A stretch of DNA of 64,000 bases from Paracoccaceae bacterium (GTDB taxonomy: Bacteria > Pseudomonadota > Alphaproteobacteria > Rhodobacterales > Rhodobacteraceae), in NCBI GenBank assembly GCA_012270125.1, contig JAAXIY010000002.1:1-64000 (forward strand), read 5' to 3'. Within the stretch, counting starts at the first letter, position 1. Every line of letters begins with the position of its first letter. A model generated the notes under the pieces. It was not told where the DNA came from. It searched no databases and saw only the letters and a list, made by a program, of their open reading frames with translations. Made by a program: the position numbers and the translations under genes. Positions 8,144 to 15,253 of this stretch are shown here, one piece after another.

Positions 8144-9103
8144 ATGTCTTTTCAAATACAACCAACTCCTGTCGCCCGTTTAAACAGGTGCCAGTTATTT
8201 GGACCTGGTTCACGCCCACAAATTTTTGAAAAGATGGCGAATAGTACCGCAGATGTAATCAACTTAGATTTGGAAGATTCTGTTTCTCCTGGGGATAAAG
8301 AAAAAGCCCGGTTGAATGTAATTCAGGCTATAAATGATATAGACTGGAAAAATAAAACTGTTTCAGTTCGTATCAACAGCTTAGACACACCATACTGGTA
8401 TCGAGATACAATAGATTTATTGGAGAATTGCTCTGAAAGATTGGATAATTTGACTATACCGAAGGTGGGCTGTGCGGCCGATGTTTATGCAGTAGATTCT
8501 CTTGTATCTGCTGTTGAAAAAGCAGCTGCGCGCTCAAAAAAGGTTGGCTTCGAAATAATCATTGAAAGTGCTGCGGGCATAACCAACGTAAATGACATAG
8601 CCCGCTCAAGCAGTAGAATAGAGTCAATGGCTTTGGGAGCCGCGGATTTTGCGGCTTCAATGGGTATGGCAACTACAGGCATTGGAGGGACCCAGGAAGG
8701 TTACTATATGTATCATGGTGGTCAAAAGTATTGGTCGAACCCATGGCATTGGGCTCAAGCTTCGTTAGTTGCAGCCTGCAGAACTAATGGCGTGTTGCCA
8801 GTCGATGGTCCATATGGAGATTTTTCAGACCGTGATGGATTTTTTGCTGAAGCGAAAAGGGCTGCCACTTTGGGAATGGTTGGAAAGTGGGCAATTCATC
8901 CTAATCAAGTCGAATTAGCAAATGAAGTGTTTACACCCACACCTTCTGCAATAAATGAAGCAAAAGAAATTTTGAATGCTATGAATGAAGCCGCAGAAAA
9001 CGGCGATGGCGCAACTGTTTATAAGGGTCGCATGATCGATATTGCGTCGATTAAGCAAGCTGAAATTTTGGTAAAATTGGCAAACTTAATAGAAAGTAAC
9101 TAA
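8144..9103 (+). CDS. mcl1: L-malyl-CoA / beta-methylmalyl-CoA lyase
   Basis: The 319-residue protein is the length of Rhodobacter Mcl1 and follows its sequence pattern: RCQLFGPGSRPQIFEKM at the start, the acidic INLDLEDSVSPGDKEKAR, FEIIIESAAGI, and the C-terminal GMVGKWAIHPNQVELAN. It is a CitE-like aldolase that cleaves malyl-CoA to glyoxylate and acetyl-CoA and methylmalyl-CoA to glyoxylate and propionyl-CoA, a step of the ethylmalonyl-CoA pathway. It stands alone, divergent from dgcN and about 100 bases ahead of accA. Glyoxylate produced here could feed the GhrA reductase or glycine synthesis and cleavage in the same window. Confidence 0.92.
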   Translation: MSFQIQPTPVARLNRCQLFGPGSRPQIFEKMANSTADVINLDLEDSVSPGDKEKARLNVIQAINDIDWKNKTVSVRINSLDTPYWYRDTIDLLENCSERLDNLTIPKVGCAADVYAVDSLVSAVEKAAARSKKVGFEIIIESAAGITNVNDIARSSSRIESMALGAADFAASMGMATTGIGGTQEGYYMYHGGQKYWSNPWHWAQASLVAACRTNGVLPVDGPYGDFSDRDGFFAEAKRAATLGMVGKWAIHPNQVELANEVFTPTPSAINEAKEILNAMNEAAENGDGATVYKGRMIDIASIKQAEILVKLANLIESN

Positions 9104-9210
9104 CGAAATTAAAAACTTTTAGCAAAATTCTATCAAAAGTTGGTGGAATGACTGAAATAAAAAAATTATAATCAAATACTGTTAAACATCTCTTAAATTT
9201 GGAGAAATAA

Positions 9211-10173
9211 ATGGCGCACTATTTAGACTTTGAAAAGCCCTTAGCTGAAATTGAAGGTAAGGCAGAGGAATTGAGAGCTATGGCGCGTCAAAATGAGGAG
9301 ATGGATGTTGAAAAAGAGGCAGAAAACCTAGATTTGAAGGCCCAAGAGATTTTAGTTGATTTATATAAGAATTTAACACCTTGGAGAAAATGTCAGATTG
9401 CTCGACACCCCGAAAGGCCTCATTGTAAAGATTATATTAAAGCCCTTTTTTCTGAGTTTGTGCCGCTAGCTGGAGATAGGAATTTTGCAGATGATCAAGC
9501 AGTAATTGGTGGACTTGCTCGTTTTGGTGACAAACCTGTCGTGGTTATAGGGCACGAAAAAGGAAGCGATACGAAAAGCCGTATAGAGCGTAATTTTGGT
9601 ATGGCGCGACCGGAAGGATATCGAAAAGCTATCCGTTTGATGGATTTAGCTGATAAGTTTGGTCTGCCAGTTATAACTCTGGTAGATACGCCTGGTGCAT
9701 ATCCGGGTAAAGGTGCAGAAGAAAGGGGCCAATCTGAAGCAATTGCACGATCAACGGAAAAATGCCTTCAAATTGGTGTGCCTCTTATAAGTGTTATTAT
9801 TGGCGAAGGTGGATCTGGAGGAGCTGTAGCTTTCGCAACAGCAAATAAAGTGGCGATGCTTGAACACTCTGTTTATTCAGTTATTAGTCCAGAAGGCTGT
9901 GCGTCTATTTTATGGAAAGATGCGGAGAAAATGCGTGAAGCGGCTGAGGCTTTGAGATTGACAGCAGATGATCTGTACTCTCTGGGAATTAGCGATCAGA
10001 TCATTTCAGAACCTGTGGGCGGTGCTCACAGAGACCCTGAGCAGGCAATTGACGCTGTTAAATCAGCCATTGCTTCAATGCTTTCTTCGTTGAAATCAAA
10101 AAAGCCAAAAGATCTTATAAGCGAGCGTCGAAAAAAGTTTTTGAAATTGGGTGAAAAAGGGCTTGCGGCGTAG
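9211..10173 (+). CDS. accA: Acetyl-CoA carboxylase carboxyltransferase subunit alpha
   Basis: The 320-residue protein has the whole AccA pattern: an N-terminal helical part ([15 protein letters not shown]), the crotonase-like core [80 protein letters not shown] and the C-terminal GGAHRDP. With AccD it transfers the carboxyl group from carboxybiotin to acetyl-CoA, the first step of fatty acid synthesis. A GGAGAAATAA ribosome binding site precedes the ATG. It ends two bases from the stop of the convergent gntR gene. Confidence 0.97.
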   Translation: MAHYLDFEKPLAEIEGKAEELRAMARQNEEMDVEKEAENLDLKAQEILVDLYKNLTPWRKCQIARHPERPHCKDYIKALFSEFVPLAGDRNFADDQAVIGGLARFGDKPVVVIGHEKGSDTKSRIERNFGMARPEGYRKAIRLMDLADKFGLPVITLVDTPGAYPGKGAEERGQSEAIARSTEKCLQIGVPLISVIIGEGGSGGAVAFATANKVAMLEHSVYSVISPEGCASILWKDAEKMREAAEALRLTADDLYSLGISDQIISEPVGGAHRDPEQAIDAVKSAIASMLSSLKSKKPKDLISERRKKFLKLGEKGLAA

Positions 10174-10174
10174 C

Positions 10175-10822
10175 TTATTTTAGTAAGTGCCTCAAACCAT
10201 GTGTGACATCTGATCTAACCGCTAATCGTAAACCAGGCTCATCTCCAGCAGTAAGTGCAGCTATAATTGCTGTATGAGTGTGCGGAGGCTCTTTGCGGTT
10301 TAGCTTGTCATAAAGCGCCCGCATTGTTGGTCCTAATTGAAGCCATACGGTTTCAGCTATAGCGAGCATGGCTGGTGCTTGAGCTCTCAAATAGAGCATT
10401 CTATGGAATTCTAAGTTAGTTTTAATATAGGAGACGGGGTCGTGAGACACGATTGCTTGAGAAACAGCGGCATTTATTGTTTTTAATCTGTCTATTAGAG
10501 CTATGTGCGCTCTTGGCAGAGCTCTACTAGCAAGCTCTACTTCTATTAAAGACCGCATCGAAGCTAATTCTTCTATTCTATCATGCGTTAGCTCAGGTGT
10601 TGAAACCCGACCAGATGGGGATAGCATTAGCGCGCCTTCAGCAATCAGTCGGCGCACAGCTTCTCGAGCTGGTGTCATTGAAACAGAATATTCCTTTCCT
10701 ATTCCTCTTAAAGTCATAGAGGTTGCTGGAAGAATTTCGCCATGCATTATTCTTGTACGAAGGCCTTTATACACAAAATCATGGGCTGATTGATTTGGTT
10801 CTTTTTTTCCATCTATATTCAT
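10175..10822 (-). CDS. GntR-family regulator, FCD subfamily
   Basis: A 215-residue DNA-binding protein. Residues 10-75 form the winged helix (YKGLRTRIMHGEILPATSMTLRGIGKEYSVSMTPAREAVRRL), and the rest is the all-helical FCD ligand domain with a likely metal-binding His set (LEFHRMLY, THTAIIAAL, THGLRHLL). FCD regulators usually repress a neighbouring catabolic operon and respond to small organic acids. Here the neighbours are accA (convergent) and a metallopeptidase, so the target is unclear. A perfect palindrome right before its start suggests autoregulation. Confidence 0.88.
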   Translation of the reverse strand: MNIDGKKEPNQSAHDFVYKGLRTRIMHGEILPATSMTLRGIGKEYSVSMTPAREAVRRLIAEGALMLSPSGRVSTPELTHDRIEELASMRSLIEVELASRALPRAHIALIDRLKTINAAVSQAIVSHDPVSYIKTNLEFHRMLYLRAQAPAMLAIAETVWLQLGPTMRALYDKLNRKEPPHTHTAIIAALTAGDEPGLRLAVRSDVTHGLRHLLK

Positions 10823-10827
10823 ATCTG

Positions 10828-10841
10828 TTTGTGATCACAAA
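10828..10841. promoter_or_regulatory. Perfect 14-bp palindrome upstream of the FCD GntR gene, probable operator
   Basis: TTTGTGATCACAAA begins six bases before the ATG of the GntR gene. The TTGT...ACAA half-sites resemble the TnGTnnnACnA style of FCD/FadR-type operators. Its place in the short gap (10823-10853) between this gene and the metallopeptidase gene fits autoregulation. Confidence 0.55.
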
Positions 10842-10853
10842 TATAGCACTTCG

Positions 10854-11543
10854 TCAACTTTGAAATCTATAACGGTGTAACGAAGAACCATTCTGTCTAA
10901 GCCAAGTTCTCTCCTTATGATAAGGTCCGAATAGGTATTCGACTGTTTCCCAAAATTCTTTCGAATGGTTCATGTATTTTAAGTGTGCAACTTCATGGGC
11001 CGCTACATACGCTAAAATATCTTCTGGTGCCATTATTAAGCGCCATGAAAACATAAGGTTAGCATCACTAGAGCAAGATCCCCAACGCGAGCGTGTGTCC
11101 CGTAAACTCATTTTATCAAACTTTTCACCAAGTCTCTCTGCAAATTCATTACAAATATAACCAAGATGGATTTTGCAAATTTCGGTTAGATATTTTTTGA
11201 CTTGGCTTGCAACAGCTTTGTGGGAATTTACGTATAAAATACTTCCTTCTTTTTTCGGCTTTTTTACGTCACTTAAGGAAATTAAGGTCTTGTTACCTAA
11301 GATTGGTATTTTAGCCCCCTCTGACACAAAAATTGGTGTATCGAAAGAATTTATCGTAGACTTTAGCCAGGATTTTTTACTCTCTGCAAACTTCTTAAAT
11401 TCTTCTAAATTGAGATTTCTAGGGCCTGTTAATGTAATTTTCCCATCTAAAGCACTTATGCGAAGCGACATCCTTCGTGAATTGCTATTTCGCCGAAGAA
11501 AAATTTCTAAGTTTGGTTCATCATTAAGAAAAATCTTTTTCAT
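10854..11543 (-). CDS. YgjP-like (DUF45, WLM/M48-type) zinc metallopeptidase
   Basis: A 229-residue protein from the ATG at 11543. Longer in-frame starts up to 11717 overlap the divergent FYDLN gene, and family members start near KIFLNDEPNLEIFLRRNSNSRRMSLRI. The zinc motif HEVAHLKYMNHSKEFW (HExxH, then a third His) and the preceding DTRSRWGSCSSDANLMFSWRLIMAP are hallmarks of the DUF45 / YgjP group, related to SprT-like proteases. Cytoplasmic location is likely, with no signal peptide. The substrate is unknown. It lies 31 bases upstream of gntR on the same strand and may be co-transcribed with it. Confidence 0.82.
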   Translation of the reverse strand: MKKIFLNDEPNLEIFLRRNSNSRRMSLRISALDGKITLTGPRNLNLEEFKKFAESKKSWLKSTINSFDTPIFVSEGAKIPILGNKTLISLSDVKKPKKEGSILYVNSHKAVASQVKKYLTEICKIHLGYICNEFAERLGEKFDKMSLRDTRSRWGSCSSDANLMFSWRLIMAPEDILAYVAAHEVAHLKYMNHSKEFWETVEYLFGPYHKERTWLRQNGSSLHRYRFQS

Positions 11544-11667
11544 AATATCATACCCTAATAATTTACCTAACTTATCAATATAATTTAAGCAAAGCCTTTG
11601 ACATATGCGCCGTGATATGGCAGTTGGCGCAAACTGGTTTAAAGATTTTTTGATGAAGGGAATAAAG

Positions 11668-11991
11668 ATGCCCAAAGAAGAATGGGGTGTTAAGAGAATT
11701 TGTCCTACTACAGGCAAAAGATTCTATGATCTAAACAAGGATCCAATTGTAAGCCCATATACTGGTGAAGTTGTTGAGCTGGATACTTCAAAAACTAGAA
11801 TGATCGCTGCTGATGCTGAGGATATGTCGTCCAAAGGAAATAAGGCCGCTGACTTGGATGCGGATGACGTTGTATTGGACGATGAAGATGTAGACGTAGA
11901 TCTTGGTGATGATTTGCTTGATGAGGACGATGATGATGATAATGTTCCTCTAGAGGAAATTGCCGATATGCCAAGCGAAGATGATAGTTAA
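11668..11991 (+). CDS. TIGR02300-type FYDLN acidic protein
   Basis: About 107 residues from the ATG at 11668, which has an AAGGGAATAAAG ribosome binding site and gives the family start MPKEEWGVKR. The name-giving FYDLNKDPIVSPY motif follows directly. The rest is a very acidic, low-complexity tail rich in Asp (DDEDVDVDLGDD, then a run of Asp). In many alphaproteobacteria the N-terminus is a four-Cys zinc ribbon; here only CPTT remains and the second pair reads SPYTG, so zinc binding is unlikely. Its function is unknown. It is divergent from the metallopeptidase gene and just upstream of tRNA-Ala. Confidence 0.8.
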   Translation: MPKEEWGVKRICPTTGKRFYDLNKDPIVSPYTGEVVELDTSKTRMIAADAEDMSSKGNKAADLDADDVVLDDEDVDVDLGDDLLDEDDDDDNVPLEEIADMPSEDDS

Positions 11992-12049
11992 TTTGTTTAA
12001 ATTAAATTGTTTTCATTTGTTAAATTTATAAACTAAATTCATCGAAGAA

Positions 12050-12125
<76 letters not shown>

Positions 12126-12267
12126 AAACATTATTTTTTATATTTACAAAAAACATTTCGGCCACCGTTTCTACATTTTTTTATTAAATTTGTGCTGGGT
12201 ATTCTAAAGCAAAAACATTGAATGATTTGCCTTATTGTCTATTCTGAAACAAACATTTGGGGCTTTA

Positions 12268-12624
12268 ATGAGGCTACTAATTTTAATTTCGATAACTTTG
12301 TTTGGCACCACTGCCAAGTCTGAGGGTATGTTTTCCTGGCTATTTGGTTCAGGTAAGGAAATAATTGCTGAAGTCAATTTAGTGAATAAGTGCCAGCTTG
12401 ACTCTAAATATTTTGTTGTTCGTGATTTGGAAACTGGCAAAAGTGCTATGTTTATAAATGGTATTGCAAAATTACCAACAAAAACAAAATCATCGATACA
12501 ATTGCAACTATCACCATCGGTTAAACATGTGACTTTCTCTGGTAATGCCGCTGCAGCTAAAAAGAAAATGAAGTTAGTTGCGGATTGTAGTAATAGAAAT
12601 TTAGGTGATATTTCAAAAAATTAA
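12268..12624 (+). CDS. Small exported protein of unknown function
   Basis: About 118 residues from the ATG at 12268 (MRLLILISITLFGTTAKSEG). An in-frame ATG at 12235 is possible but would put 11 residues before the signal peptide. The start is a clear signal peptide with likely cleavage after AKS. The mature part has two cysteines (residues about 41 and 109) that could form a disulfide, a short basic Lys-rich tail and no family motif I know. It stands alone between tRNA-Ala and a convergent small membrane protein gene. Confidence 0.55.
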   Translation: MRLLILISITLFGTTAKSEGMFSWLFGSGKEIIAEVNLVNKCQLDSKYFVVRDLETGKSAMFINGIAKLPTKTKSSIQLQLSPSVKHVTFSGNAAAAKKKMKLVADCSNRNLGDISKN

Positions 12625-12714
12625 TTTTTGGGTATTTTATAAATACTATGTAAAGTTTGTCGATTAATCCCCTTAAATTTATTGAAGCCATGTAAGCTAG
12701 AATTTCTGATTTTC

Positions 12715-12921
12715 CTATTTTTTTTGGCTAAGATTGACCCGTTTTCTTATTAATTTCCAAACTAAAACACTAGTTGATGAAACAATCCAAACCAACCACC
12801 AATACTCGATCGCTTTAGTAGGTAAAAGAAAAAGGCTGAATAATCCAACTAGAGCACCGCCGATAATTATATTGATTACTTCTTTTATCAAATTTGATTT
12901 TTCTGCTCCGCTATCAGCCAT
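12715..12921 (-). CDS. Small two-helix membrane protein, unknown
   Basis: A 68-residue protein with a charged N-terminus, two hydrophobic helices (IIIGGALVGLFSLFLLP and WWLVWIVSSTSVLVW) and a basic C-terminus (KLIRKRVNLSQKK), a topology typical of small inner-membrane proteins. Its ATG lies 12 bases after the stop of the methyltransferase gene on the same strand, so the two are probably co-transcribed. No homologue is recognised. An overlapping plus-strand frame looks less protein-like. Confidence 0.5.
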   Translation of the reverse strand: MADSGAEKSNLIKEVINIIIGGALVGLFSLFLLPTKAIEYWWLVWIVSSTSVLVWKLIRKRVNLSQKK

Positions 12922-12933
12922 GCTAAAATTTGC

Positions 12934-13983
12934 CTAAATTCGCGCTTCAATAACCATATTAGAAGCTGTCTTATAGGTCATTTCTACTTTTGAAAAACCA
13001 CCTTGATTTAAAATACTTGTTAACTTTCCAAGACCTGCTTGAGCACCTAAAGCCATACCCACATCTTGGGATTTTGATGCGGGTATGCAGGCTATCGTAG
13101 AAAAGGAGTAATACATTTGACCTATCAGATTAAAATTTTGGGAAACTTCATCGTTTGCAAAAGGTTCAATAATCATTAAAATCCCTCCGGCTTTTAATTT
13201 TGTCTTGGCGTAACTAACCGCTGCTAATGGATCCCCCATATCGTGGAGACAATCAAAAAATGAAATTATGTCGTACTCTCCTGTGTAGGACTCTGCACTA
13301 CTAATTTCATAAGATAAATTCTCCAAATTCTTTTTTTTAGCTATTTTTTGAGCTTCGATTATTGACTGTTCGTGTGGATCAATTCCCGTTACTGATGACT
13401 CTGGAAATGCTTCAGCAATCATTGTGGTAGAATGACCAAAGCCACACCCAATGTCAGCAAAGCTACCTCCATTTTTCAGAGTTTCAATCGCACCTTCTAT
13501 ACTAGGCAGCCATTTATTTAAAAGAAAAATAGAATACGCAGGTTTAAAAAAGCGAGCTGAACCTGACAAACAACAAGGGTGAAGCGAACCCCATTCTGTT
13601 CCTTCACCTGTTTTGAAATTTTGTTTGATTATTTCGTAGTTATGAACAGCTCCTACTAAATTTTCAAAACCACCTATCATTAAAGAAGAGCTATTTTCAT
13701 CTCCTAAAACACTATATTGTTCATCTGACATACTGAAAAATTCAGTATCAATATCATAAGTGATGTAGCCCGCGGCACTTAGGGCTAGTAGCCATTCACG
13801 TATGTAGCGGTGGTCCAAGTTTATTCTTTTAGAGAAATTTTCGGATGAACATGGTCCAAGTTTGTATAGTTTTTCAAATAAATCTAAATCGTCGCCAATC
13901 ATCATTATAGGAATTATTGCTCCAGCAGCTATATCTCGCATAACTTTTGATTGTAATTCACGCACCTTTTCAGTATTTGCCAT
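12934..13983 (-). CDS. Class I SAM-dependent methyltransferase with N-terminal winged-helix domain (Rv2258c-like)
   Basis: The 349-residue protein has an N-terminal winged-helix-like dimerisation domain (residues about 20-90, YKLGPCSSENFSKRINLDHRYIREWLLALSAAGYI is the helix-turn-helix part). A Rossmann methyltransferase domain follows with motif I FADIGCGFGHS (near residue 170), an acidic GIDPHEQSI and FFDCLHDMGDP. The layout fits the Rv2258c-like group and O-/N-methyltransferases of secondary metabolism. The substrate is unknown; the HTH part is usually for dimerisation, not DNA binding. It is followed by a small membrane protein gene. Confidence 0.8.
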   Translation of the reverse strand: MANTEKVRELQSKVMRDIAAGAIIPIMMIGDDLDLFEKLYKLGPCSSENFSKRINLDHRYIREWLLALSAAGYITYDIDTEFFSMSDEQYSVLGDENSSSLMIGGFENLVGAVHNYEIIKQNFKTGEGTEWGSLHPCCLSGSARFFKPAYSIFLLNKWLPSIEGAIETLKNGGSFADIGCGFGHSTTMIAEAFPESSVTGIDPHEQSIIEAQKIAKKKNLENLSYEISSAESYTGEYDIISFFDCLHDMGDPLAAVSYAKTKLKAGGILMIIEPFANDEVSQNFNLIGQMYYSFSTIACIPASKSQDVGMALGAQAGLGKLTSILNQGGFSKVEMTYKTASNMVIEARI

Positions 13984-14109
13984 TTCTTATCCTCAGATCT
14001 GAGTTAGTTTGAAAATTAATATTGATTGGCTAATCTAAGTTGCTAAATCATTCGGGACTATAAAATTGTAGCGACAGTAGATAGCAAAATTTAAAAATTT
14101 GCTAAGTCA

Positions 14110-14136
14110 GATGGCTGCTTGGAAAAAACAGCCATC
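14110..14136. repeat. Inverted repeat downstream of the small membrane protein gene
   Basis: GATGGCTG and CAGCCATC form an 8-bp stem around an 11-base A-rich loop, 10 bases past the stop of the membrane protein gene at 14146-14559. It may act as that gene's 3' end structure, but there is no clean T-run after it. The rest of the gap 13984-14145 shows nothing further. Confidence 0.4.
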
Positions 14137-14145
14137 ACAAAATTT

Positions 14146-14559
14146 TCAACCATATATTTTGTCTTGTAGCCCGTAAATTAACACAACGTTGACAACGACA
14201 AATACTATTGAAAGTATTGTGTCTTCTGTTTTGTTAATTACCGTGTAGCCCTTATCAATTATGCCGTATCTTGTGCCTAAATCATAAGTTAATTGGTATA
14301 ATGATGTTAAAAATCCAAAAACAAAATATATCCATGCACCTTCTATGGAAGTGAAAAGCAAATATATTCCGATTAAAACTATTGGAACAATAAAAGATCC
14401 TATTAGTCTTATTGGCGCAATTGCGCCGTCACCAACTTGGTAATCGTTTATAATTTTCTTTGGATTGAATAATACCAAGTAACTATAAAAGCTAAGCCCT
14501 AGAAGTTGAATTATATAAAGTATTAAATATAAAGTACTGCCGCCAAAATTCTCTACCAT
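14146..14559 (-). CDS. Multi-pass membrane protein of unknown function
   Basis: About 137 residues from the ATG at 14559, chosen because CAGAGAGG precedes it; the ATG at 14580 has no ribosome binding site. Four hydrophobic segments are seen: LYLILYIIQLLGLSFYSYLVL, LIGSFIVPIVLIGIYLLF, AWIYFVFGFLTSLYQL and ILSIVFVVVNVVLIYGL. The first resembles small SdpI/DUF-type integral membrane proteins, but I cannot name the family. It stands alone in the block between tRNA-Ala and tRNA-Gln. Confidence 0.6.
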   Translation of the reverse strand: MVENFGGSTLYLILYIIQLLGLSFYSYLVLFNPKKIINDYQVGDGAIAPIRLIGSFIVPIVLIGIYLLFTSIEGAWIYFVFGFLTSLYQLTYDLGTRYGIIDKGYTVINKTEDTILSIVFVVVNVVLIYGLQDKIYG

Positions 14560-14708
14560 AATGTACCTCTCTGATATCAATTCTATTTTTCGTCCAATAT
14601 AAAATAGTCTATCAACTGAAATATTTGAATAAAGAAAATTTTTTGCGGCAAATATTCACAGCAAAGACGAGATATAAGATAGCTTACTCTGTGAGTTGAT
14701 AATCTTCA

Positions 14709-15038
14709 CTAATTTCTTATTTGGCTTAACAGTCTAGTAACGGCATCGAAGATATTATCCGAAGGGTGTTTTTCACAATATTCGCGTGTAGACTTGAAAA
14801 GCGTATCTATTTCTTTCAAACCTGTAGACTTGCTCTCCATAGCGTTTACCCCGGTAAAAAAGCCCAGAATGTAAGCGGTATATGCAAATTGATACACTTG
14901 GTCCATTTGAGAGCCAGTACTCGTGTTCAAAACCATAGTGCTACAACTTTCTTTCCCAAAACCGAGAATAGCAAATTCAGACTTGGCTGGCGTTGCTACT
15001 ATTAAAACAAGAACAATAGTTGAAAATATTTTTTTCAT
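14709..15038 (-). CDS. Small exported protein, unknown
   Basis: A 109-residue protein with a signal peptide (KKIFSTIVLVLIVATPAKS, likely cleaved after AKS). The mature part contains the phrases YILGFFTGVNAMES and EIDTLFKSTREYCEKHPSDNIFDAVTRLL, a pattern seen in Rap1a/Tai-like and other small periplasmic proteins with a conserved 'YCxxHP' end. The two cysteines (CSTM, YCEKHP) could pair. No function is assigned. It lies just downstream of tRNA-Gln on the same strand. Confidence 0.65.
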   Translation of the reverse strand: MKKIFSTIVLVLIVATPAKSEFAILGFGKESCSTMVLNTSTGSQMDQVYQFAYTAYILGFFTGVNAMESKSTGLKEIDTLFKSTREYCEKHPSDNIFDAVTRLLSQIRN

Positions 15039-15072
15039 GAAAATCTAAATATTATGTTTTCAGTTTATGTTA

Positions 15073-15147
15073 TGGCTGGGATGGTAGGATTCGAACCTAC
15101 GATACACTGTACCAAAAACAGTTGCCTTACCACTTGGCTACATCCCA
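15073..15147 (-). tRNA. tRNA-Gln (anticodon TTG)
   Basis: Minus strand cloverleaf: acceptor TGGGATG/CATCCCA, D-arm GCC...GGC, anticodon stem ACTGT/ACAGT with loop TTTTGGT (anticodon TTG), T-arm GTAGG-TTCGAAT-CCTAC, discriminator G and encoded CCA. It begins with T and has the U1-A72 pair usual for tRNA-Gln. Confidence 0.97.
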
Positions 15148-15253
15148 GCAACACGGCACTATTTACGATGGAGCATTAGAGTGTTCAAGGGCTAATCTAT
15201 TTTTTATGGAAATTTCATTAATTTTAATTATGATCAATTTTTATTTCTTGTGA

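Noticed and set aside
11173-11583. 136-residue plus-strand frame
   Set aside because: Antisense to the YgjP-like metallopeptidase, whose HExxH motif shows which strand codes.
12734-12937. 67-residue plus-strand frame opposite the small membrane protein gene
   Set aside because: The minus frame has two clean hydrophobic helices and follows the methyltransferase gene by 12 bases; the plus frame lacks a ribosome binding site and a sensible pattern.
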